Positions 30,790-39,863 of a DNA stretch of 64,000 nucleotides are shown piece by piece. A program made the position numbers and the translations under genes. Every line of letters starts with the position of its first letter. Position 1 is the stretch's first letter. The notes beneath the pieces were generated by a model that was not told the DNA's origin, did not search any database, and worked only from the letters and a program-made list of their open reading frames with translations. Source of the DNA: Prorocentrum cordatum. Its lineage: Eukaryota; Sar; Dinophyceae; Prorocentrales; Prorocentraceae. Location of the stretch: NCBI GenBank assembly GCA_963575745.1, contig CAUYUJ010022093.1, positions 261,831 to 325,830 of the forward strand, given 5' to 3'.

Positions 30790-33700
30790 GGGTCTCTTGG
30801 CGTGCGAGACCCTTCACCCCCAAGATCCCCCCCAAGGGACCCCAAACCTGGAATTCGACCCCTCCCCCCGGCCAGGCACGACCGCAGGACGAACGCGTCA
30901 TGGGGGGATAGAGGGCTCCACAACGGGCCAAGAGGGTCCCAAGAGGCCCCAAAGACGGTCCAAGAGCGTCCCGATACGATGAAAGATCGCTCCAAGACGC
31001 CCGACATGGCCTCCAGACAATCCACAATCCTCCCAAGACGCAACAGGAGGCCTCCCAAAGGCTTCCAAAAAATCCTTCCATAAGCAAGCAATCGTCCCAT
31101 CCCCTTGGGGAAATCCACATGGTTAGCAGGTTCGCCCCTTGGGCTATTACAGCGTCCGAAATGGCCCAACAGAGCCCGAAAGAGCTCCAAAACGGCCCAA
31201 GATAACCCCACGACAGGTCAAGAACCCCCCCAGACGGCCCAAAAGGGCCCCAGGACGGCTCCTGCTGGGACCCCGCAGGAGAATCCAAATGGAAATTTCG
31301 AGTTCTCGATTTCCAAAGGCTCCGAGACTGCTCTTCCCAGCCGCCCAAAATAGCCCTCAGACAGCCGACAAATATATCCCAAGACGCCCCAAGAAGCCTC
31401 CAAGAAGCTTCCAGAAACACAGATCGCCCCATGCCCTTCGGACCGCAAATATGTTAGCAGGTGCGCCTCTAGGAGGGCCAAGAGGCCTCCAAGAGGGCTC
31501 CAAGACAACCCGAGATCACTCCAAGACGGGCCAAGACACCCCCATAGACGGCCCACAAAGGGCCCCGGGACGGCCCCAGCTGGGTGCCCCGAGGGGGCAT
31601 CCGATCGGGCGGTTCGAGCCTTCGGCACCCAAAACGCTTCCAGACTGCTCTTCCAAAACGCCCGAGGTAACCTCTGGACGGCCTTCGATCCCCACAAGAC
31701 GCCCTGAGAGGCCTCCGAGAGGCTTCCAGACAGAGCTTTAAGAAGCAAAGCGCGTCCCACTCCTTCGGGGAAAACGTGCACGTCTACCACGTGCGCCCTT
31801 TGGGCTATTACAGCGCCAAAGACGGCCCAACAGGTCCCGAAGAGAGCTAAGCGTGATGCAGCCCTTATGGGCTTCGAAACCTACGAAACCGATGGGCAAT
31901 CGATGATTTGGGCCCCTGGGGCCTCTTCGAGGTTCCAAGAGTGCGTCAAGACGGCTCAAGATTGCCTCAAGACGGGCCAAGACGACCCCAAGACGGTCCA
32001 AGATGGCCCCAAGAGGACCCCCAAGAGCGCCTCCAGAAGCCAAAATTAGTGATTTTCCTGAGGTTTTGAAGGACTTTAGCGGTCTCGCTTTTTTCTTTCC
32101 TTAAAGGTCCATGACGGCCCAAGCAGCCTCCAAGATGGTCCCAGGACGGTCCCAGAAGCCCCGAAGAGGATCCCAAGAGGGCCAAAGAGGACCCAAAGAC
32201 GGCCCAAAGAGGCCCCCAGCATGGCCCACCAGGCCTCCAAGACGGCCCAAGAGGACCCCACGAGAGCCCTCAGGCGGCCGCGAGAGGCCCACAGGATGGC
32301 CTCCGAAGGAGCCAAACGGCGCAAGAGCGCCTCAAGACGGCCCAAGACGCCCCCAAGAGGCCCCAAGAGGCTCCAAAGAAGCCCCTAGAAGCCCCAAGAA
32401 ACCCACAAGAGGCCCCAAAGAGTCTTCCACCAGGCCCCACAACGTCTGGACTGCACGTGCTCTGGTCGTGCACCCCACGAAGCGAAAGGAATCCACGTCT
32501 GCAAGTGACGTGTTGCAGGAGGCAAGTCCGCTGATGCCGTAATGCAACGTATCCAGTGTAGCCACTGGTTGCACAATTGCTACAAGTTCTTTTGTGCTGC
32601 ACTACTGTCTCCCCCCTAACTCTAGTATCACATGTATCCAATGACTGCACAATTTCTACATGTTGTATTAGTTTGCAATATTCTGTCTCCCCCTACCCCC
32701 CTGGAGTCGCGCTACTTCCGTCGATCCGAGCGTGACGGCCCCTTTTCTGGGACTCCAGATCTACAAGCACCCATGGAAAATCTATGATTTGGGCCCCTTG
32801 GGCCTATTGGGGCCTACGAGGGCGTCGCGATGGCTGAGGATGGCCTCGGGACAAGCCAAAACGACACCAAGGCGGGTTCAGATAGCTCCAAGAGGGCCCG
32901 ACAAGCCCCCAAGACGGCCCAAGAGGGCCCCAAGAGGACACATAAAAGCGCCTCCAGAAGCCAAAATCGTTGATTTGCCTACGGGATGTTTGGAGAATTT
33001 GCACATGTTCGCCTTGTTCGATTCCCCAATACAAATCAGGAAGCCCCCAAGAGGGCCCCAAGAAGGCCCAGGAGGGCCCCACAACTGCCCAGGAGGGCCT
33101 CAAAACGGCCCAAAGAGGCCCCCAAAACGCCCCACGACATCCAAAGAGGACCCCAAGAGAGCACCGTGGCGGCTTTTAGAGGCCCAAAAAACGGCCTCCG
33201 ATGGGACTAAACAGCGCAAGGGCGCCCCAAGACGGCCCAAGACGCCCACACGGGGCTCCGAGAGGTCCTCAAGAGGTCCCCCAGAGGCCTCCAATGGGTC
33301 CCCAAGAAGCCTCACTGAAGCGCCCAAAGAACCCCTGAGAGGCTCTACAGTGGCGTCGCAGAGGCACCCACGAGGCTCCCACGGGGCCCCCAAAATCACC
33401 CCCTGGAGTCGCGCCGCATACGTCGACCCACTTTCTGGGCTTCAAAAACTACAAGAATCAATGGAAAATCTATGATTTGGGGTCCTGGGGCCTCTGGCGG
33501 GTCCATGAGGGCGTCAAGACGGCTCAAGATGGCTTCAGTACGGGCCAAAACGGCTCCACGAAGGCCCCAAATGGCTTCAATATGGCCCCCAAGCCACCAA
33601 AAAAGGCCCAAGAGGGCCCAAAGGACCCCGAAAGGGGCCTCCATAATTTTTCCAATGGCTTCTGACAGATTATTGTGATCTCGCCACGTTCGTCTCTCAG

Positions 33701-33990
33701 GAGCCCATGACGGCTCAATCAGCCTCCAAGATGGTCCCAAAACGGGGACGGCACAACAAGCCCCCAAGACGGTACAAAAAGGCCCCCAAGACGGTTCAAG
33801 AGGCCACCAAAACGGCCCCGGAGGACCCCGAAAGGGCCAAGGCGGCCGCGAGAGGCCGAAGGGGCCACGCGGCGCCAGAGCGCCCCGAAACGGCCCAGAA
33901 GCCCCAAACAGGCCCCCAGGATGCTCCAATTCGCTTTCAAAAAGCTTCCAGGAGGCCCTGCAGAGGCTCCCACGAGGCCCCGCAACGACT
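30790..33990 (+). repeat. Helically phased AAGA-GGCCC array, main block
   Basis: Over 3 kb of a degenerate motif CCAAGA(C/G)GG(C/T)CC recurring at 10-11 bp. Counting AGA-to-AGA distances: near 30935-31065 I get 11, 11, 10, 21, 11, 20, 21; near 32335-32415 I get 10, 11, 10, 11, 10, 10, 11, 11. Spacing near 10.5 bp cannot be codon-driven. Recurrent sub-blocks (TCTATGATTTGGG, GGGCTATTACAGCG, GGACTGCACGTGCTC) show it is built of longer diverged units. Confidence 0.85.
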
Positions 33991-34080
33991 GGACTGCACG
34001 TGCTCCGGACGTGCACCCCGCGAAGCGAGAGCAATCATGCAGCCATCCCGTCGCGAATTGGCTCGCGATGCCGAGAGTGC

Positions 34081-34252
34081 CTGGCCCCTCCAACAACGCC
34101 GCCCCCGCTGGCGCCTCGCCAGACGTGCAGAGGATGCGCAGCCGGTTGCCGTAGCGCCTGTGGAGCTCGCTGTCGAGCGAGCGCAGGGCGGCCGGCAGGA
34201 GCGCCTGGATCGCGGTGCCCTCGTACGACCAGTCCCTGCCGCTGCTGGCAGC
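34081..34252 (-). CDS. Photolyase-like exon 2 (antenna domain, second helix)
   Basis: Reads DWSYEGTAIQALLPAALRSL, then DSELHRRYGNRLRILCTSGE and APAGAALLEGP. This corresponds to the helix and strand that follow the W-x-PEE segment in photolyases (the ASRWWLHHSLAALDxxLRxxGxxL block). A phase-1 GC donor (AG|GC) follows position 34081. The acceptor is uncertain (phase-0 GAG options at 34255 or 34252, or an AG at 34236). Exon 3 begins with two bases, so the phases are compatible, but the intervening protein segment is missing. Confidence 0.72.
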
Positions 34253-34266
34253 CTCCTCGATAGAGA

Positions 34267-34422
34267 TGATGGGCCTGTTTTCCACCACCACCACCATAAG
34301 TTGGAGGGGGAGGGTGCCCTCCTCCTCCTCCTCCTCTTCGTACTCCTCCTCTTCGTCCTCCTCCTCGTCCTCCTTCCCCCCTCCAACTTATGGTGGTGGT
34401 GGTGGTGGAAAACGCTCCCATC
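34267..34422. mobile_element. TIR element in photolyase intron 1
   Basis: Arms of about 44 bp: GATGGGCCTGTTTTCCACCA ... CATAAGTTGGAGG on the left, and CCTCCAACTTATGGTGG ... GGAAAACGCTCCCATC on the right. The core is CCT/CTC-rich. It lies directly upstream of exon 2. Confidence 0.8.
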
Positions 34423-34477
34423 AAGAGAGGGGCAGGAGGCTGCATACACATCAACCGTCGGGGGTCCGCGCGGGTTT

Positions 34478-34572
34478 TTTTAGCTCGGCGCTGGACCCCC
34501 CGTCCCTGGCACGCGGAGCGCGCCAGGGGCGGCGCCGGAGGCGCCGCAACGAGGGTCCAGCGCCGATCCAAG
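34478..34572. repeat. Hairpin with GGCGCCTCCGGCGCC core in intron 1
   Basis: GGCGCTGGACCC (right) pairs with GGGTCCAGCGCC-type sequence (left) around a GGCGCCGGAGGCGCC centre. A related core is seen near 18115-18160. Confidence 0.65.
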
Positions 34573-34627
34573 GACTCCGCGCGGACCTTGGACGGTTTCT
34601 GTTCATGCCGTCTTCTCGTCTCCGATC

Positions 34628-34774
34628 CTCCGCGCAGGTGAACTGCCGCTCCTCGGCGGGGCACCACACGAAGGCGGGCACCACCCTCGCGCCGCCTTCT
34701 GCTGCGGCGTGCAGCGCGGGGTTGTCTCGCAAGCGCAGGTCGCCGACGCGCAGCCAGGCAATGCGCACGGCCAT
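34628..34774 (-). CDS. Photolyase-like exon 1 (N-terminal Rossmann domain)
   Basis: Starts at an ATG (34774-34772) and reads 49 codons: AVRIAWLRVGDLRLRDNPAL, then HAAAEGGARVVPAFVWCPAEE. This is the first beta strand, the DLR-x-DNPAL helix and the second strand of the photolyase/cryptochrome antenna domain. The 3' boundary is tentative: a phase-0 AG|GA donor at 34628/34627 is possible because dinoflagellates use GT, GC and GA donors. The frame is also open upstream of the ATG for at least 100 nt, so an N-terminal extension cannot be excluded. A relict-like spliced leader lies 45 nt upstream (34820-34840), which supports this ATG. Confidence 0.8.
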
Positions 34775-34819
34775 GTCCGACGGGGAGGAGCGGGGTTCCG
34801 TGCGGCAGGTGGCCGCACG

Positions 34820-34840
34820 CTTGAGCCAAATCGGCTGCCA
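34820..34840 (-). promoter_or_regulatory. Relict spliced-leader-like sequence before exon 1
   Basis: Read on the minus strand, 16 of 21 positions match the conserved dinoflagellate spliced leader, with the last 11 (TTTGGCTCAAG) identical. It ends 45 nt before the exon-1 ATG. Genomic relics of the leader upstream of genes are known in dinoflagellates from reintegrated mRNA copies. Confidence 0.5.
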
Positions 34841-35279
34841 GGCCTGCTGCGCAGCAGCCTTTCGGATCAGCTCGACCTGGCGCCGGGACGGCTCGATCGG
34901 CTACTGCAGCCCCACTCTCGGAGGCAAGCGGCTGGTCGCCAACGCTTCCTTCGTCAACGCTCCAGCTTTCCTCCATGTCACACGTGCCGGTCGCTGGGGG
35001 GGTTGTGTGCAAGGGCCTCCCGCGAGAGAGACATCCTGGGATTGGCGTTACGGCCTCCACCAGACAAACACTAGACCGCCGTGTGCCGTTGCCCCGCCCT
35101 CCAGGGACACGGATAGCGCTTATTTTCAGATCTCCCAACATGTCATATCGATGATCCAACGCACGTGCAACGAAGGTGTCGAGCGTAGCGACGGACAGCC
35201 GTCGCTTCAACGGCGCCGCCGCCAATACACCAGGCTGGGAGGGAGCTGCTGTTGACATGGAAGACAAGGAATCCCCGGT

Positions 35280-35485
35280 GGAAGCGGGTCGAAGAGGGCC
35301 TCAAAACGACCCAAGAGTGCCCCAAGACCGCCAAGAGGCCTCCAAGACAGCCCAAGAGGCCCCCAAGACGGGTACAAGAGGGAGCTCAGACGGGGCACCC
35401 GAACGGACATTTCGAGCCCTCGGCCTTAGAGGCGTCCAGGAGGCCCCCAGAGGCCCCGAAGAAGCCCCCCAAGACGGTCATCGAG
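35280..35485 (+). repeat. Helically phased AAGA-GGCCC array, short block
   Basis: Same motif and orientation as 30790-33990; ends at a (GTC)n tract (35485-35534). Confidence 0.75.
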
Positions 35486-35534
35486 GCGTCGTCGTCGTTG
35501 TCGTGGTCGTCGTCGTCGTCGTCGTCGTCGTTCA

Positions 35535-35790
35535 GGGTCGGTGCATAGGGCGATTGGGCTATAGGGCTTAGGGGCTATAGGGCGATTGGGCTATAGGGCG
35601 ATTGGGCTATTGGGCTATGAGGCTATAGGGCTATAGGGCCATAGGGCTGTAGGGCTTTAGGGCCATGGGATATTAGGGCACCCGGGCACCTGGGCACCCG
35701 GGCACCCAAGCACCCGGACACTTGAGACAATTCCCGAGGCGCCCCTGGCACATGGGCACCCAAGCACCGGGGAAACTTCCCGACGCACCT
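35535..35790. repeat. GGGCTATA and CACCCGGG short tandem repeats
   Basis: GGCGATTGGGCTATA / GGGCTATAGG units to about 35670, then CACCCGGGCACCTGGG 10-bp units. Confidence 0.85.
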
Positions 35791-36104
35791 CACCTAACCT
35801 TATGAATCCGCTAGGTCCCCTACAGAGGCAAGCTCTGATTGGGGAAAGAACAAGCATTATCGAGGGGAAAAGAGAAGCCATCACAATGAGCACCCCTACA
35901 AGCGCAGTTCTGTCTTCAACGCACCTGAACTACAGTCGAACAAGAACGGGTTGTTCAGCAAACTGGCCAAAACATCCCAAAACAAATGAACGCCGTTGCT
36001 GAAGGACAGGGTGGTGCTCCTCCATCGATGTGAACGACTATCCGCCACCGTGCCTTCAGCATCAGATGGAGTGTCCCAGGGCTTGCGCCCAGTACACACC
36101 CGAC

Positions 36105-36260
36105 GTCGTGATTTCCAACGTGGACGACACCTGGAGGTCTAGACCCTAGACCCCTTCCACAAGAGCGGCTTTGCATCCCGAGTTCTTGTTTGACGGTCGC
36201 GGGGCCCGGCATGAGCCCCCAAAGGTCGAAGATGGCCTCACATCTCCCGCCGTGGTCCTC
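36105..36260 (+). repeat. GACGTC-CTGGAGGTC dispersed repeat
   Basis: Carries CCTGGAGGTCTAGACC, TTGCATCCCGAGT-CTTG and GACGGTC blocks that also occur at 58545-58660 (plus) and, reversed, at 13075-13190; a weaker reversed relative is near 5715-5830. Confidence 0.65.
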
Positions 36261-36870
36261 TCCCACCCGACAGGTTGACGCGCTTCAGGCCACAAGCTCC
36301 CGACCCGCCTCGCACACCCCGCACACCGCGGCCGCCAGGCCCCAAGGGGCCTATAGGGGCCTGGTGCTCCCAGGCATCCCGCCTCGCGTTCTCGGCTGGG
36401 TATCCCTCGAAGCAAGATCACGGCTTCACTGTGCGAGAGGGTCGGGGGAACCAGCTCTTCTGCAAAACAGTGCCGCCCAGTCCTGCGGACCAGGCTGAAG
36501 GCTTCGGGCCCAGGGGTACAGCCGCATCTCCTCCTTGGGCGACCGAGCCGAGGAGTGAGGACGAGCTGGCACGAACAGTGCAGGCGCACAGAAAAAACGC
36601 GGGACACGATCGCGCAAGTCTGGGCGCGGGACTGGGCCGACGAGCCGCTCTTGCCGACAGTGGCTGCTCGGACCCCCCCCCCCACCCCTCTGAGGCCGGA
36701 ATCTAGGCATCCCCACCGCCTTGGGAACTGGCGTCCCAGGACCTCAGGAGACGGTAGGTATGGACACCTCTGGACTCTGGTGGGCACGGAAGTATCCATT
36801 TCCACTGTTTCCTGGGGTCGGTCCTGGGAATTCTATTCCCCATGGGAGGGATGCGCACCGCGAAGCTGGA

Positions 36871-37016
<146 letters not shown>

Positions 37017-37504
37017 GCCGGGGGTCCACATGTGGAAGATTCTGAGGCCACGCGCTGGATACACTTGCGGAAAGACAGCGGGCCGAATCCAGGGAAGACA
37101 TCTGGCCACATGTGTATCGAAGTCTCGCCCAGGCCAGCATCTGCACGTGTATCCAGCTCCATGAAACAATCACCTCAAAAGCCCCCACCCCCCGCCCTGG
37201 AGGCGCCGTCTCTTCTTCTGCTGCTGCGCGGGAGCCGCATCACATCTGCGACGGGCTGAAGCCGAAGGCCGCGGAGTTCAGCCAGAGACTCCTCAATAAT
37301 AAAACAGCAAGATACCGCTACCCCGCTGCGCCTGGGACCTCTCCTGGGGCAGCATCAGTCAGCATCGAATCGAGAAATCAGATCCGATCGGAATGCACAT
37401 CCAAGTGGCAATGTCGGCACAGAGTCGCAATCGAGTCGGACCAGTCGCGCCAAGATGCACAACGACGCCGGGCAAACATCGGTCCGCATCAGTTATCCGA
37501 AATA

Positions 37505-37758
37505 TCGGATCGGGGATCTTCTGACCCGGGTCAATCCAGACCCGGGTCATCAGGAAACCAAAAACTGCAATGCAGGAACAAAAAAACTGCAACGCAGATC
37601 TTCGCACACCCGGGTCAGCCAATATGCGCCGCCGCCTCGCGGCCACGAGCGGCTCGCTAACCCGGGTCAGCCAGAGGGGGTCGTCGCAGGATCCTGCAGG
37701 ATCTGGCGCCCTGGCTGGCCCCCGTTTGCATTGACCCCCGTCCCACGGCTCCCGACCG
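37505..37758. repeat. TGACCCGGGTCA dispersed repeat, copy 3
   Basis: TGACCCGGGTCAATCCAGACC at the start, interrupted interior, GTTTGCATTGACCCCCGTCC end. Same family as 11641-11868 and 24155-24370. Confidence 0.82.
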
Positions 37759-38316
37759 GAATCGGATAGGATCAGGCCGGCCGACGTCGACATCGTCGCG
37801 GACCGGTCGGATCGAAAGGGGCCCCGCGGTGCGTTCTGCCCAGGACTCCGAGGCGAAGCTGGCCGTGGCAACTTGGGCCCCCGAGAGGGGTGCCCCGAAG
37901 AGGCGAGGACAGAGACTGCACAGGTCTCGCGGCATGCTCTCCTGCTCCTTCGCCGGACCCCCCAACTCTGTTTCAAGTCGCCGCCCAGGCAAGCTTTGCA
38001 TCCCGGAGAAGCGCTCGATTGCCACAGGGCCGGAGCAACCCCCGATGAGGCCGACATCGATCGATGGAACACATCGATCGTCGAACCTCGACCCGCTGAC
38101 TCGGCGTCGTCACCGGCAATGCAGATAAACTACGATCAAGGCAAGAAGCGCGGATGGATGGAAGAAAAGATATCTGCCCCTAGGCCAGATTCTTTCTGGA
38201 GAGGACGCCCAAATAATCTCAATGACGACAACGGCGCCCGCAGACGGACCCAGAACCCTATCTGCGAGGTCTGCTGCGTGACGGGCCCACTTGGGCTTCT
38301 CGTCACGAGTGTGAGA

Positions 38317-38490
38317 ATGAAGGGGCCCCAGGACACACAAATGAATACACACAAACAAAAATGTTTCCATATTTTCCCATCTTTTCTGGGTTTCTGTTTT
38401 CCCCCCACTTCCCATATTTTCCCATCTGTTCTATGGATTCGAGGATGAGCTGTGTCTGTGTGTTCCTTTTCCTCCTGAGAAAAGGAAGGG
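38317..38490 (+). repeat. CACAAAT/TTTCCCAT dispersed repeat, copy 3
   Basis: Complete copy: GGGGCCCCAGGACACACAAAT, TTTCTGGGTTTCTG, CCCACTTCCCATATTTTCCC, TGTGTCTGTGTGTTCC, CTCCTGAGAAAAGG. Confidence 0.75.
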
Positions 38491-39640
38491 GGGGAGGTCG
38501 AGGGTGGTGAGCGCGCCGTGGCCCGAGGAGGCGTGCGCGAATGAGGGCGGGGAGGCAGGAAACGCACTGAGAGAAGCTGGAGCCCAAACACCTGGACGAT
38601 TTCATGGGCCCTTCCATATGTACCCACCGCACACCCCTAGGCCACAACCCTCCACCACGAAGATGGAGACGCACACATGGCTGGCTGGATTCGCGCTGTG
38701 GAAGGTGCGGAGGGCACGCGCTGGATACACATGCGGAAGCCTGGCGTGCCCCGCCACAGAGGGGCCGATTGCTTGAAAGACAGATGGGCACACTGTGAAA
38801 TGACCCGACTCTCGCAGAGACTGGCCACGTCATGTGCATGCAGCAAGCTTTTGTCGAAGTGCAGCTTCTGGAAGTGTCTCAGGATAGGGCGTCGAGGTCG
38901 GAGGTGAACAAGCGCAGCGCATCAGGACCAATTCGTACCAGTAGCCATATTCTACCCGCGCAAAGGTGCAAGGGCATCGAATCTTTGCCCACAGGGTATG
39001 CAAGGATGACTGATTCCCACCAGGGGAGGCAGAGACCAAACGCGCAGGACTCTGAGCTTCCACCGGGCTTCTGCCGGCGGACCCGCCGCCGCTCCACCTG
39101 CCGAGGCCCTACATGCCGCCACGCTGGTCCAGGCAAGTTGCACTGTCCGGCGGAAGGGGACGAGGAGGGGAGAAGCAGCCAGACGACGACGAACGCCCAG
39201 GCGGGAGGCCAGGGCTGGAGGGGCGGGCGGGCAGGCAGAAGAGGGGCCAGGCGGAGACAGCAGGCAAGGAGCAGGAGTAAAGGAACTCGACTGCGAACCG
39301 TGCCGCGTCAAGCAAACTTCTTTCCCCCCGATTAGGACAACTCCCCCAAGAATCGTGCCTCTTTCTTTCTGCTCACATGTAAAACAGCCCCCACGATGTG
39401 TGATCACGTCTCAGCTGAAAATCGTTCCCGCCCACGGCAATGCAACGCAAGCCTGATACGTGCAGTTCCCTCTCGAAGAGTGCCGTTCAGGATGTGTGAA
39501 ACAGAAAGGGAGAGCAAAGCGGAGGAGGACTCGGGCGCAGGCCCGGGAAAGATACCAAAACGTTATTGGCGGGATTGCTGTGACCTGGCCAGCCACTTAT
39601 CTTTATAACCTATACGACGGCAGCCAAGATGGGGAGAAAG
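38491..39640. other. No recognised gene
   Basis: Several open frames under 170 codons on both strands, none with a family motif. Ends at a (GA)n(TA)n microsatellite, 39641-39720. Confidence 0.3.
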
Positions 39641-39662
39641 GGGGAGAGAGAGAGAGAGAGAC

Positions 39663-39720
<58 letters not shown>

Positions 39721-39863
39721 CAGATCCCGGCGAAAGCCATGGATGCGAATAAATTAGCCCTGGCGCGACGGGCTAAGAATGACGAACGCCTTCGCGCTAC
39801 TTCTGAGACGACTGGCTCCTGGTCGCCTCCAGAATTGGCCAAAACTCAACATCACGGGACATA

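Larger units (their letters stand above)
4964..34774 (-). other. Photolyase/cryptochrome-family gene, whole span with introns
   Basis: Eight exons on the minus strand encode consecutive parts of a photolyase/cryptochrome: N-terminal Rossmann start (34774-34628), its second helix (about 34252-34081), the V-F-x-x-F-W hinge (15209-15122), the helical FAD domain (9031-8845, 8660-8598, 7798-7326), the HPW-like region (7150-7031) and the R-IV-D-like C-terminal helix (from 5621). Exons 3-8 join in matching phase. Intron ends read on the minus strand: 9032-15121 GT-AG; 8661-8844, 7799-8597, 7151-7325 and 5622-7030 GC-AG. The segment between exons 2 and 3 (antenna-domain C-terminal half, about 75-80 residues) was not found. 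The FAD-domain Trp triad is intact, whereas several lesion-binding residues of CPD and 6-4 enzymes are replaced, so a photoreceptor or atypical photolyase role is plausible (inference). Confidence 0.85.

Noticed and set aside
30636-34034. Long frames on both strands of the phased GGCC arrays (for example 191-258 codons)
   Set aside because: The 10-11-bp period shifts codon phase continually, composition is Pro/Arg/Gly/Trp-rich in every frame, and no family motif is present except the photolyase exons at the right end.
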